Source: Comamonas fluminis (GTDB lineage: Bacteria; Pseudomonadota; Gammaproteobacteria; Burkholderiales; Burkholderiaceae_C). From it: 64,000 nucleotides of DNA. The position numbers and the translations under genes are program-made. Positions 23,803 to 32,123 of this stretch are shown piece after piece. Below the pieces are notes generated by a model. That model ran no database searches. It was not told where the DNA came from and saw only the letters and a program-made list of their open reading frames with translations. Where the stretch lies: NCBI RefSeq assembly GCF_019186805.1, contig NZ_CP066783.1, forward strand, positions 2,555,501-2,619,500. The letters are read 5' to 3'. Numbering within the stretch: position 1 is the first letter of the stretch; each line of letters begins with the position of its first letter.

Positions 23803-26295
23803 TTACTCACTCACAGTCTGGGTACTGTAGTTTTTGTCAGCTGCGATGGCCGCATCGGTAAACGGCTGTCGCACCCATTGCTTGGCCCCATAAGACTGGG
23901 TGTAGTCCGCATAGTGGGGGTTCTTCGGATCATCGGACAAAGAGAAGGTCAGGAAGGTATGGGCCTCCACTCCGGCAGCAGGAAAGCTCACCACCTGCAT
24001 ATAGCTATTGCCATGGGGTTGACCATCCATGGAGTAGTTGCCTGTGCTGATGCTGTTTTCCGAACAGTTGATGGTGAAATAGCCCACATTGCCACAGCCG
24101 CCGTACAACGCTGTCGTCGTTCCAGCTTTTTTGGAATACAGCAGGCTGCCCCGCTCTGCAGCCATGGCAACACCACCTGTGTTGACCGCCTGCACTGCCT
24201 GGCCAAAAGCGAATTTCAGCGCACTTTGAGCTGACGCCTTGATGCCACTAGGCGTGTTAATGGGGTCACTGCTGCTGAATGGAGTCTGATACAGCTCCGC
24301 CTCCTTGATCTGGCTTGCCACACGTGACCAGAATTCATCCCAGATATGCGAGCCCTTGGCCTGGCTATCGCCCACACCATTCCATTGCATCAGCACCTGA
24401 CAAGCTTCAGTCACAGGCACCTCCGTGCCACTGACAGAAACCGTGGCCTTGTCACAGACCAGTTGCAAAGCTTGGTCCTTAAACTTGGTGGAATAGATTC
24501 GGCTGTCCAGAACCATCTGACGCACGATCTCGCTGCTGGCATTCTTGCCTGCATAACCATCAGATCCCGCCAGACGCTGCAAAGCCATGGTGTGACCCAG
24601 CCTTGTGCGCAGGCTTTGCGATGAAGAAGTCGACCCGAAGATGGACGGATAGCCTGTTAGCGGGGCTGTGGCATTGGACAGCCAGTAGCTGTCATTCATA
24701 TTGCCCACGTAGTCGTCCCGCTTGAGACTGGGCATGCGCGAAGGACCAATCGCGCCATCCTGCACAGAATCTGCATCCTTGACCCAGTCACACTGGCTGC
24801 TGCTGCCCACCAGCACCGGCACTTCGGGCAAGCTCGCGTTCAATGCTGCTGACAAAGGTGATGCGCATGCCTTGAGCAAGGCTGGCGGCGCATTGGGCAC
24901 CGCCCCCATATCGGCATACCAGACCTGCGCACTTCCCCGTCCCGCCGCGACTGTGTTGACCCAAGGAATGGCGGCTTCTTCCTTCTGAACCTGAATGAAC
25001 TCGTCGAGAGACTTAGCCTGATTCCAGCGCAACCAGTTTCGGAAAGTGCGGAAGTTGTAGGCATTGATATCTCGGATGGCCAGCACATACTGGCTATTCC
25101 AGCCCAGAGCGGGATTCATCGCCGCCAATGTCAGCACGGGGCCATGCTCGGTCTTGTAGAGCGTGCGCTTGACAGTATCCGTTCCACCCGAGGCATTGCG
25201 CACCCTGACGCTGATCTCATTGGCCTGCATGGCCTTGGGCTGGCCGTCGCGCATGTACTGCGTCGGATCACTGGATGAGAGCTGATAGAAGAAGAATCCA
25301 AACCGTCGAGCTGTGGAGACGGTATGGCTCCATGCCACATCGTTATTGAACCCGATCAGTACCAGCGGGATGCCAAGGAACGACGCACCGCTGACGTCGA
25401 TCTTGCCGGGGATGGTGAGCTGCTGCTGATAGAAGCGGTCCGGCCCCTTCCAGTACCAGTGCGGATTGCCGAACAGCACACTGCTGTCGCCACCCGTGAC
25501 CTGCTGGCCAAAGCCGTACATATTGCTGCCAATACCTGTGGTGCCTCCCACTTGCAAAGCGGGAGTCTTCACACTGCCAGGCTTGAGCATTGCCAGTTGC
25601 ACCTCTGCGGCCTTAGCATCTTTTGCGCGCAGGCTTTTGGCTCTAGCGTTGGGCTTGCTGCTCAGTGCCGCTGTTTTCGTGGCCTGGGGTGGCTGAGCAT
25701 TGGCAATGGCCGCAACAAAATTGCTCAAGCCGCCGGCCAGATTGGCCGTGTACATGCGCCGCCAGACATCATCACGCGTGATCGGCTGCAGCCAGGCCTC
25801 CTTCGCGCAAGCCGCATGGCGATCGCTGCCTTTTTGTGTCTCGGCCAGCATGCGGTTATAGCCTGCAACATAGCCGTCGACCAGTTGCAGCAAATTATCG
25901 GGCTGCGCTTTTTCCATCTGCGCGATCATGTCTGCCGAGACAACATGACGAAAGAAAAAGTCCGAGTCGATATTGCGCGGCCGGTCTATGGTGCTGTCAT
26001 ACAAAGCCGTCGCATCGCCACCGAAATATTGAGAACGCTCTCCTCGGTACGTCACAAACGAATCGGCCAACGTGCAAAGATTGTCCTGCGCCTGGGCATA
26101 GCCTGATCCATAGCCCAGGCCACCCCAATCCTGCGCCTTGATGTGGGGCACCCCCATGGCTGTACGCCGAATTTCGGCTTTGTACTTGCTCTGAACCTCT
26201 GGTGCAGGGCTGTCCGAACCACCACAAGCCGCAAGCGCAGCCGCAGCAACAAGTGACAGAGACCTCCACGAACTGCGAAACACTGTCTGGATCAT
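23803..26295 (-). CDS. penicillin acylase family (Ntn-hydrolase) lipoprotein
   Basis: An 830-residue secreted amidohydrolase. The signal peptide ends in lipobox LAAC (Cys24), so it is probably a lipoprotein. The alpha-chain part contains MGVPHIKAQDWGGLGYGSGYAQAQDNL. A spacer rich in Lys/Ala (about residues 203-250) precedes GIGSNMYGFG, where Ser257 is the expected N-terminal nucleophile after self-cleavage. The beta chain follows (GNPHWYWKGP, HTVSTARRFGFFFYQL, TEHGPVL). The family includes penicillin and acyl-homoserine-lactone acylases; activity on AHLs or other acyl amides is possible but not shown. The start ATG 26295 has AAGGGGA upstream; the longer frame to 26415 would spoil the signal peptide. 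Confidence 0.87.
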   Translation of the reverse strand: MIQTVFRSSWRSLSLVAAAALAACGGSDSPAPEVQSKYKAEIRRTAMGVPHIKAQDWGGLGYGSGYAQAQDNLCTLADSFVTYRGERSQYFGGDATALYDSTIDRPRNIDSDFFFRHVVSADMIAQMEKAQPDNLLQLVDGYVAGYNRMLAETQKGSDRHAACAKEAWLQPITRDDVWRRMYTANLAGGLSNFVAAIANAQPPQATKTAALSSKPNARAKSLRAKDAKAAEVQLAMLKPGSVKTPALQVGGTTGIGSNMYGFGQQVTGGDSSVLFGNPHWYWKGPDRFYQQQLTIPGKIDVSGASFLGIPLVLIGFNNDVAWSHTVSTARRFGFFFYQLSSSDPTQYMRDGQPKAMQANEISVRVRNASGGTDTVKRTLYKTEHGPVLTLAAMNPALGWNSQYVLAIRDINAYNFRTFRNWLRWNQAKSLDEFIQVQKEEAAIPWVNTVAAGRGSAQVWYADMGAVPNAPPALLKACASPLSAALNASLPEVPVLVGSSSQCDWVKDADSVQDGAIGPSRMPSLKRDDYVGNMNDSYWLSNATAPLTGYPSIFGSTSSSQSLRTRLGHTMALQRLAGSDGYAGKNASSEIVRQMVLDSRIYSTKFKDQALQLVCDKATVSVSGTEVPVTEACQVLMQWNGVGDSQAKGSHIWDEFWSRVASQIKEAELYQTPFSSSDPINTPSGIKASAQSALKFAFGQAVQAVNTGGVAMAAERGSLLYSKKAGTTTALYGGCGNVGYFTINCSENSISTGNYSMDGQPHGNSYMQVVSFPAAGVEAHTFLTFSLSDDPKNPHYADYTQSYGAKQWVRQPFTDAAIAADKNYSTQTVSE

Positions 26296-26487
26296 CGCGT
26301 CCCCTTCATTGATATGGATGTACCTCATGCGGCGCATGAGCACTCCAGCATAGAAAGGCACCGACTTGGTGCATAGCAAGCATAAATACCGAGATTCTGA
26401 AATCACGCTGAACAATGTCCTGCTGTAAACCCTTGGACCCTGTGATTTAGCGCAGACAATACAGCCCGCGTTTTTGGACTTTCAACC

Positions 26488-26511
26488 GCGCAGCACAAAG
26501 TTCTGCTGCGC
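26488..26511 (+). promoter_or_regulatory. hairpin just before the dadA-like start codon
   Basis: GCGCAGCA (26488-26495) / TGCTGCGC (26504-26511) ends 8 bp before ATG 26520, where a ribosome-binding site would be expected but none is obvious. A leader structure or an unrelated repeat are both possible. Confidence 0.35.
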
Positions 26512-26519
26512 GCTTTCTC

Positions 26520-27785
26520 ATGACAAACAACACAGTGGCTGTTCTGGGCGCCGGCATGGTCGGCGTGGCAACAGCCTTGGAATTACAGCGTCGCGGCCTG
26601 CGGGTAACGCTGATGGACCGGCGCGCGCCGGGGCTTGAAACTTCTTACGGCAATGCGGGCGTGATTGCACGCAGCTCGCTGATGCCGTTCAACCATCACA
26701 AGCTCTGGGGCACTCTGCCCGGCTTGCTCAAAAACAAAGGCGCGGGTTTTCGCTACAACCCGTTTTTTGTCGCCAGCAATCTGAAATGGGCTCTGGGCTT
26801 TCTGGGCAATGCCCGCCAGAAAGTCTTTGAAGAAACCGCCGCCGCGCTGGACGGGCTGATTCGCCTGTCCACCACCGAACACCTGCGGCTGCTGACCGAA
26901 GTCAACGCCCGGGACAGGCTGCGCGACAACGGCTGGCTGTTTCTGTATCGAACCGCCCAGGCTTTCAACACGCCCGGCGCCCAGCTGGGCCGCGACACCA
27001 TGGCCCGCTTCGGCATCAGGACACAGACCTTGAGCGGGTCTGAGCTGCAGGCGCTGGAGCCTGCGCTCAACCCCGTCTTCGAAAAAGCCCTGTGGGTGCA
27101 GGACAGTTACTCGGTCAACAGCCCCGGTGCTGTAGTCAAAGCCTACGCCGATGCCTTTGTGGCCCGTGGCGGGCAGATTCAAAATACCGAACTGCGAACC
27201 CTGCGCTCTGCGGCCAATGGCCAGTGGCAGGTGGTGGATGGCAGTGGGCAGACACAGGAATTTGGCCGCGTAGTTGTGGCACTCGGGCCATGGGCGCCCA
27301 AATTTTTGGCCGATCTGGGGGTGGACATTCCCATGGGCTTTGAGCGCGGCTACCACATGCACTACGCAGGCCAATCAGGCTCCCAACACGCATTGCAGCG
27401 CCCTATCTACGACACGGCCGGCGGCTATGTGCTCTCGCCCATGGAGCAAGGCCTGCGCCTGTCCACCGGCGTGGAGCTGAATCGCTGTGATGCCCCCATG
27501 AAGCCGGTGCAGCTGGAAATTGCCGAAGCCGCCGCCCGCAAGGCCCTGCCATTGGGTGAGCGACTGGAGCACCCGCTGTGGATGGGCCGCCGCCCCACCC
27601 TTCCCGACAGCCGCCCCATCATTGACGAAATGCCGGGCCGCCCCGGCCTGTGGCTGGCTTTTGGTCACCAGCACATCGGCTTCAGCACCGGCCCCGGCAC
27701 AGCCGCGCTGCTGGCGGGCATGATGCTGGGCGACAAAAATCTGCCTCTCAATCCTCACCCATTCCGGGCCAGCCGATTCCTGTAG
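26520..27785 (+). CDS. FAD-dependent D-amino acid dehydrogenase (DadA-like)
   Basis: A 421-residue DAO-superfamily flavoprotein that should oxidise D-amino acids to 2-oxo acids and pass electrons to the respiratory chain. The FAD-binding motif is VLGAGMVGVATALELQRRG (residues 8-26), and TSYGNAGVIARSSLMPF is characteristic of DadA. The C-terminal GLWLAFGHQHIGFSTGPGTAALLAGMML closes the flavin site. Length matches DadA (about 430). The neighbouring Lrp regulator and amino-acid ABC transporter, on the other strand, support a role in amino-acid use. No alanine racemase (dadX) is adjacent, so substrate preference is open. Confidence 0.85.
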   Translation: MTNNTVAVLGAGMVGVATALELQRRGLRVTLMDRRAPGLETSYGNAGVIARSSLMPFNHHKLWGTLPGLLKNKGAGFRYNPFFVASNLKWALGFLGNARQKVFEETAAALDGLIRLSTTEHLRLLTEVNARDRLRDNGWLFLYRTAQAFNTPGAQLGRDTMARFGIRTQTLSGSELQALEPALNPVFEKALWVQDSYSVNSPGAVVKAYADAFVARGGQIQNTELRTLRSAANGQWQVVDGSGQTQEFGRVVVALGPWAPKFLADLGVDIPMGFERGYHMHYAGQSGSQHALQRPIYDTAGGYVLSPMEQGLRLSTGVELNRCDAPMKPVQLEIAEAAARKALPLGERLEHPLWMGRRPTLPDSRPIIDEMPGRPGLWLAFGHQHIGFSTGPGTAALLAGMMLGDKNLPLNPHPFRASRFL

Positions 27786-28078
27786 GACTCATTGCGATAC
27801 GCTTGGCTCGGTGTCTCCAGCGCGGGCCGGGCATCCCAATAGCGCTCTCCGTACAGATGCAGCATGGCCCAGTGCCAGGCTTCGTCGTGGAAAATCAAGG
27901 CGCGGAACTCATCATCGGCTGATTCATAGGGGTAGCGCTCAAGCGCTTGCTTTTGTGCCTCGGCTTCGGGCAAGCCTCCATGCTCGCGCAGCACAAAGGC
28001 ATAGAGGTGCCGCTCCACTTCCAGATAGCGGCAATACTCTTCTTCGCTGGGCCAGGTGGCGTCTTCGGCTTGATTCAC
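27755..28078 (-). CDS. conserved small acidic protein of unknown function
   Basis: A 107-residue soluble protein rich in Glu, Tyr and Trp (WPSEEEYCRYLEVERHLYAFVLREHGG; HDEAWHWAMLHLYGERYW). It starts with GTG at 28078-28076 preceded by AAGGGG, a convincing ribosome-binding site. Its 3' end overlaps the convergent dadA-like gene by 31 bp. I do not recognise the family. It could form an operon with the upstream lrp gene, 37 bp away on the same strand. Confidence 0.65.
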   Translation of the reverse strand: MNQAEDATWPSEEEYCRYLEVERHLYAFVLREHGGLPEAEAQKQALERYPYESADDEFRALIFHDEAWHWAMLHLYGERYWDARPALETPSQAYRNESYRNRLARNG

Positions 28079-28115
28079 ACTCTGCCCCTTCCACCATGAA
28101 AATGCCTGAACGCTT

Positions 28116-28589
28116 TCAGGCCGCTGGCTGACTCACCACTTCCGCCGTGGTGCGGCGGTCAATCTTGCGGCTGAGCACCACCGAGGTATAGGTCTGCTGA
28201 ATGCCGTCGATAAGACCAATGCGGTCCAGCAGCGCATCCAGTTTTTCATTGCTTTCGCAGCGCACAAACACCATGTAGTCGTACTGGCCGCTGACGGCGG
28301 AGACTTCCTCTACCTCAGTGAAGCGGTTGAGCGCCTGCATGACGGAAGTAGCTGTCTTGGGCAGCACGCGAATGCCGCAATAGGCACGCACTGCGGATTG
28401 CTCCATGCGCGAGCCCAGGCGCACGCCGTAACCGGCGATCACGCCCTCCTGCTCCAGCTTGGCAATGCGCGCCACCACGGTGGTACGCGCCAGGTTCATC
28501 TGCCGCGCCAGGTGCGCTGTAGAGGCACGCGCATTGGTCTGCAGCAGGCGCAGCAGCTGGCGGTCGGTTTCGTCGAGTCGATATTCCAT
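28116..28589 (-). CDS. Lrp/AsnC-family transcriptional regulator
   Basis: A 157-residue regulator. The N-terminal helix-turn-helix (LDETDRQLLRLLQTNARASTAHLARQMNLARTTVVARIAKLEQEGVI) is followed by the RAM ligand-binding domain (SGQYDYMVFVRC). It follows the ABC ATPase gene with an 18-bp gap and so is probably co-transcribed with the transporter. It is a good candidate to control the transporter and the DadA-like gene in response to amino acids. Confidence 0.9.
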   Translation of the reverse strand: MEYRLDETDRQLLRLLQTNARASTAHLARQMNLARTTVVARIAKLEQEGVIAGYGVRLGSRMEQSAVRAYCGIRVLPKTATSVMQALNRFTEVEEVSAVSGQYDYMVFVRCESNEKLDALLDRIGLIDGIQQTYTSVVLSRKIDRRTTAEVVSQPAA

Positions 28590-28607
28590 AAATTGTCCGT
28601 TTCTTGC

Positions 28608-29393
28608 TCAGCCTCTGGCCGCCACATGGCTGCTGCCCAGAATCCGCCCCAGAAAGCTGCGCGTGGCTTCCTGCTGCGGATTGTCGATCACCTGCACGGG
28701 CGGGCCAGATTCCACCACCACACCATCGCGCATGAAGACCACCTTGTCGGCAACCTCCCGCGCAAAAGCGATTTCGTGGGTGACCAGAATCATGGTCATG
28801 CCTTCGCGGGCCAGTGATTGAATCACACCCAGCACCTCGGCCACCAGTTCGGGGTCCAGCGCAGAAGTGGCTTCGTCAAACAGCATGACCGATGGCTCCA
28901 TGGCCAGCGCCCGTGCAATGGCTACGCGCTGCTTTTGTCCGCCGGACATTTTGTCAGGGAACATATCCGCCCGTTCCGCCAGGCCCACCTTGGCAAGCAA
29001 TTCGCGTGCCTTGGCCTCTGCCTCACGCCTGCTTTTCTTCAGCACCGTGACGGGGCCTTCCATCACGTTCTGCAGCACCGTCATATGCGGAAACAGATTG
29101 AAGTGCTGAAACACCATGCCGGTGCGTGCCCGAAAGCCCGCCAGCACCTTGTCGGCTGGCAGCGCAGTGGCCTTGCCGCTGAAGGCCAGCGACTGCTCGC
29201 CTACGCGAATCTCGCCCCCATCGGGCACTGTGAGCAGATTCACGCAGCGCAGCAGTGTGGATTTGCCCGAGCCTGACGGCCCGATCAGCGCCACCACGGT
29301 GCCACGCTCTACGGACAGGGAAATATTCTTCAGAACCTCAAGATTGCCAAAGGACTTGCGCAGGTTCTTGATCTCAATAACAGGAGCACTCAT
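28608..29393 (-). CDS. amino-acid ABC transporter ATP-binding protein
   Basis: A 261-residue ATPase of the polar amino acid uptake family. Walker A is GPSGSGKST (about residues 38-46), the Q-loop region is FQHFNLFPHMTVLQN, the signature is MSGGQKQRVAIARALA, and Walker B is VMLFDEATSALDPE followed by the switch His in VTHEIAF. It lies 3 bp after the permease gene. Confidence 0.95.
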   Translation of the reverse strand: MSAPVIEIKNLRKSFGNLEVLKNISLSVERGTVVALIGPSGSGKSTLLRCVNLLTVPDGGEIRVGEQSLAFSGKATALPADKVLAGFRARTGMVFQHFNLFPHMTVLQNVMEGPVTVLKKSRREAEAKARELLAKVGLAERADMFPDKMSGGQKQRVAIARALAMEPSVMLFDEATSALDPELVAEVLGVIQSLAREGMTMILVTHEIAFAREVADKVVFMRDGVVVESGPPVQVIDNPQQEATRSFLGRILGSSHVAARG

Positions 29394-29396
29394 CGC

Positions 29397-30065
29397 TTAT
29401 GCCTCCTTGGCTTGAGAGTGATTTTGTTCAATCCGCTTGGCCCACATGGTGGCCGGCAGCAGGATGATGAAATACGCCACGGCGATGAAGGTATAGACCT
29501 CCAGCGGGCGATAGGTGTCATGCGCAATCACCTGGCCCTGGTACAGCAGATCGGGCACAGCCAGCACCGACAGCAGCGAAGTGTTCTTGAGCTGCATGAT
29601 GGACTGGCTCATCAACGGCGGCACCATGCGCTTGAAAGCCTGCGGCAAGATGATGCGGCGCATGACCTGAAAGCGCGTCATGCCAATGGCCTGCCCTGCT
29701 TCGGTCTGCCCGGGGTCAATGGAGATGATGCCGCCACGAATGATCTCGGAGTAAAAAGCGCCGCCATACAGAGACAGGCAGATGCCTGCCGCCATGGGCG
29801 CCGACATCTCGATGCCGGTCAGCACCGGCAGCGCGTAATAAAACCAGACCAGTTGCACCAGCACAGGCGTGCAGCGAAACACTTCCACAAACGCGCGCAG
29901 CGGCGTCGTGATCCATTTGTTGCTGGACAGGCGACCCAGCCCTGCAATCAGGCCCACGGCCAGACCGCCGATCACGCAGATCGCGGTGAACAGCAGTGTG
30001 TAGCTTATGCCCTGCAGCAGCAGGGTCTTATAAGTCCACAGCAGGGAAAAATCCCATTCGTACAT
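29397..30065 (-). CDS. amino-acid ABC transporter permease
   Basis: A 222-residue HisMQ-type permease with about five membrane segments. The EAA loop is EAGQAIGMTRFQVMRRIILPQAFKRMVPP. As it is the only permease in the operon, it probably works as a homodimer. It is transcribed between the solute-binding protein gene (113-bp gap) and the ATPase gene. Confidence 0.93.
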   Translation of the reverse strand: MYEWDFSLLWTYKTLLLQGISYTLLFTAICVIGGLAVGLIAGLGRLSSNKWITTPLRAFVEVFRCTPVLVQLVWFYYALPVLTGIEMSAPMAAGICLSLYGGAFYSEIIRGGIISIDPGQTEAGQAIGMTRFQVMRRIILPQAFKRMVPPLMSQSIMQLKNTSLLSVLAVPDLLYQGQVIAHDTYRPLEVYTFIAVAYFIILLPATMWAKRIEQNHSQAKEA

Positions 30066-30178
30066 TTGCTACTCCTGAACGAAATACGGCCACGCACAAG
30101 GGTGGCCGCCTTCCGTCCTTGATGCGGAACGATCACACGTCCCGCTGATTCAATGACGCTTTGAACGCGCTTACGATC

Positions 30179-31009
30179 TCAAAACTTGACTTGCTTGGGG
30201 AAGCTGTCTGGCTTCACGCCAGCCAGCTTTTCCATGTTCTTGACGATGACGGACTGCACTTCACCCTTGCCGCGCGCTTCGGTCAGCCACGCGTTGACGG
30301 CCTTCTCGAAGTCCTTGTTGGCACTTTTCTGCAGGCCAATGTGGGTGGGCGATGTGGTCACGGGCTCAGGCACAAACATGCTGCCAATATCGGGACGCTT
30401 GGCCAGCAGCGGCTGCGCCAGCAGAACCATCAGAATCTGGCAGTCTGCGCGGCCCGTCTGCACGGCCATGGAGGCTGCGCCCGAGCTGTCCAGACGCGAA
30501 ATCGTGGCCTTGGGCAGCATGCGGGTGGCGTACTGGTCCTGGTTGGAGCCCACATCCACCACGATCTTCACCTTGGGGTCGTTGAGCTGCTCCCAGGTCT
30601 TGACCGGGCCAAAGCCTTTTTTGCAGACCGCCGTCAGCGTGTTGTTGAACAGCATGTCCGAGAAATCAACCATCTCGCGGCGCGCTGGCGTAGGGCCCAT
30701 GCCAAACATCACATCAATCTTGTTGGCCTGCAAGTCCATCACCGAGTTGCCCCAGGTCGTTTCCACCAGCTCGATCTTGGTGCCCAGCTTTTGCGCCAGG
30801 CTGGCCGCGAAATCGGGGCCAAAGCCTTGCCATTTCTGGGTGACCAGATCCTTGTGGAAATAAGGGGTGGCGCCCGAAATCACGCCCACGCGCAGCGTCT
30901 TGGTGCGTTCCACGCGCTGCATGGGGGTTTCCTGCGCCATCGCGGCAGTACCAAGGGCCAAGCTCGCAGCCAGTGCCACGGACTTGAGAATCGAAAACTT
31001 GCTGACCAT
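30179..31009 (-). CDS. amino-acid ABC transporter solute-binding protein
   Basis: A 276-residue periplasmic family 3 binding protein. A signal peptide (ALAASLALGTAAMAQ) is followed by the domain start KTLRVGVISGATPYFHKD. NKIDVMFGMGPTPARREMVDFSD is the usual ligand-site region. It is the first gene of the transporter-lrp operon. The long A/T-rich leader upstream carries repeated TTCGA motifs (31037-31079). Confidence 0.93.
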   Translation of the reverse strand: MVSKFSILKSVALAASLALGTAAMAQETPMQRVERTKTLRVGVISGATPYFHKDLVTQKWQGFGPDFAASLAQKLGTKIELVETTWGNSVMDLQANKIDVMFGMGPTPARREMVDFSDMLFNNTLTAVCKKGFGPVKTWEQLNDPKVKIVVDVGSNQDQYATRMLPKATISRLDSSGAASMAVQTGRADCQILMVLLAQPLLAKRPDIGSMFVPEPVTTSPTHIGLQKSANKDFEKAVNAWLTEARGKGEVQSVIVKNMEKLAGVKPDSFPKQVKF

Positions 31010-31036
31010 ATCTGCCTCTGAAATCCAGGAATCAAC

Positions 31037-31079
31037 TTCGACCCAATTCGAACAAAAATCGAATCCAAGTCGAACAAAA
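31037..31079 (-). promoter_or_regulatory. clustered TTCGA/TCGAACAAAA repeats upstream of the ABC operon
   Basis: TCGAACAAAA occurs at 31048-31057 and again at 31070-31079, 22 bp apart (two helical turns). Further TTCGA or TCGAA elements lie at about 31038 and 31059. The spacing suits a multimeric regulator such as Lrp, but the binding protein is inferred. Confidence 0.4.
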
Positions 31080-31430
31080 GTGATCAGAGTCTAAAAGCAG
31101 TTTTTGCTTCCCAAGTAAACAAAATGACGATCTGTCGAAAACCAAACGTCACTTCGCACCATTTCTCTGGATAATTATCGACAGATAGGTGGTAACCCTA
31201 GTATTTCTGAGCAATTACGACAGGGATTACTCACATCGCAGGGCAACGATTCGTCAGGATATTCAGGCAATTCGCTTGATCGCGCCGACAGGTGCACCGA
31301 TCACAGGCGCAATCTGCGCACTGGCTTGGTCAGATTCAAGTGCCAAAAACCGCTGATGCCCAACAAGAGGCTACGCTAGCAGCTATCACATTGAAAGTAT
31401 CAGGCGTGATGCACATAGATTTCAGGCAAC
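31080..31430. other. A/T-rich non-coding stretch between the ABC operon and tRNA-Gln
   Basis: No plausible gene is seen here. It presumably contains the promoter for the solute-binding protein gene. A copy of the palindromic repeat (CTACGCTAGCAGCTATCA) lies at 31371-31394 near its right end. Confidence 0.6.
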
Positions 31431-31460
31431 AAAAAACCCCGTCCACTTGCGTGAACGGGG
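31430..31460 (-). terminator. intrinsic terminator of tRNA-Gln
   Basis: On the minus strand CCCCGTTCAC, loop GCAA, GTGGACGGGG, then six T (31431-31436). It lies 11 bp after the tRNA 3' end. Confidence 0.88.
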
Positions 31461-31470
31461 CTCTTAATTT

Positions 31471-31547
31471 TGGCAGGGGAAGAAGGATTCGAACCTTCGC
31501 ATGCTGGAATCAAAATCCAGTGCCTTAACCAGCTTGGCGACTCCCCT
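31471..31547 (-). tRNA. tRNA-Gln (anticodon TTG)
   Basis: A 77-nt tRNA on the minus strand: acceptor AGGGGAG pairing with TTCCCCT through one G-U, discriminator G, encoded CCA. The anticodon stem CTGGA/TCCAG encloses loop TTTTGAT (anticodon TTG). The T arm contains GGTTCGAATCC. A TACAAT -10 box is at 31560-31565 (complement). Confidence 0.95.
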
Positions 31548-31577
31548 ACGATGAACGTGATTGTACAACGACTTTCA

Positions 31578-31611
31578 GCGCACAATTTCGAAGTTGCTCA
31601 AAATTGTGCGC
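31578..31611. promoter_or_regulatory. perfect 11-bp inverted repeat upstream of tRNA-Gln
   Basis: GCGCACAATTT (31578-31588) and AAATTGTGCGC (31601-31611), separated by 12 bp. It lies just upstream of the tRNA-Gln -10 box and downstream of the YbjQ-family gene. No T-run follows, so an operator or an RNA hairpin are both possible. Confidence 0.45.
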
Positions 31612-31675
31612 TTGCACAAAAACCGGGGCGAAAGCGGCTGTCGGGGGCTGAACACTGCAGCAGAAAAGTCGCCTG

Positions 31676-31996
31676 TTATTCCACCACCACGGCTGTGCCG
31701 CTGGCAGACACCATCAGCATGCCATTGCCCTGCCCCAGAACTTCGAAGTCCAGGTCCACGCCGACGACTGCATTGGCGCCCGCTTCGCTTGCACGCTCTT
31801 GCATCTCTTTGAGCGCGATTTCGCGTGCCTTCTGCAGCTCTCGCTCATAAGTGCCCGAGCGGCCACCCACGATGTCGCGAATGCCGGCAAAAAAGTCCTT
31901 GACCACATTGGCGCCCAGAATGGCCTCGCCAGCCACCACGCCGCAGTAGCGGGTGATGCGCTTGCCTTCAATGCTGGGCGTAGTTGTCACGATCAT
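31676..31996 (-). CDS. YbjQ/UPF0145-family protein
   Basis: A 106-residue cytoplasmic protein of the YbjQ (DUF74) family, which forms pentameric rings. Function is not established; heavy-metal binding has been suggested from structure. Recognisable parts are [44 protein letters not shown] and [16 protein letters not shown]. The start ATG 31996 has AAGGA six bases upstream; the longer frame to 32053 adds nothing family-like. Confidence 0.88.
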   Translation of the reverse strand: MIVTTTPSIEGKRITRYCGVVAGEAILGANVVKDFFAGIRDIVGGRSGTYERELQKAREIALKEMQERASEAGANAVVGVDLDFEVLGQGNGMLMVSASGTAVVVE

Positions 31997-32083
31997 GATG
32001 CGTCCTTGTGATGCCTGTGAATGCACAAATCCTAAGCCAGTTTGGCAAAGCATCTGCCAAAAACCTTCTCAAGCCCATAGATT

Positions 32084-32118
32084 GCAAGCGCTTGCAGCTA
32101 TCTATTTTGAATAGCAGG
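32084..32118. repeat. dispersed palindromic repeat copy
   Basis: GCAAGCGCTTGCAGCTATCTATTTTGAATAGCAGG in two arms, between the YbjQ-family gene and the convergent end of the LysR gene. Confidence 0.6.
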
Positions 32119-32123
32119 CGTCG

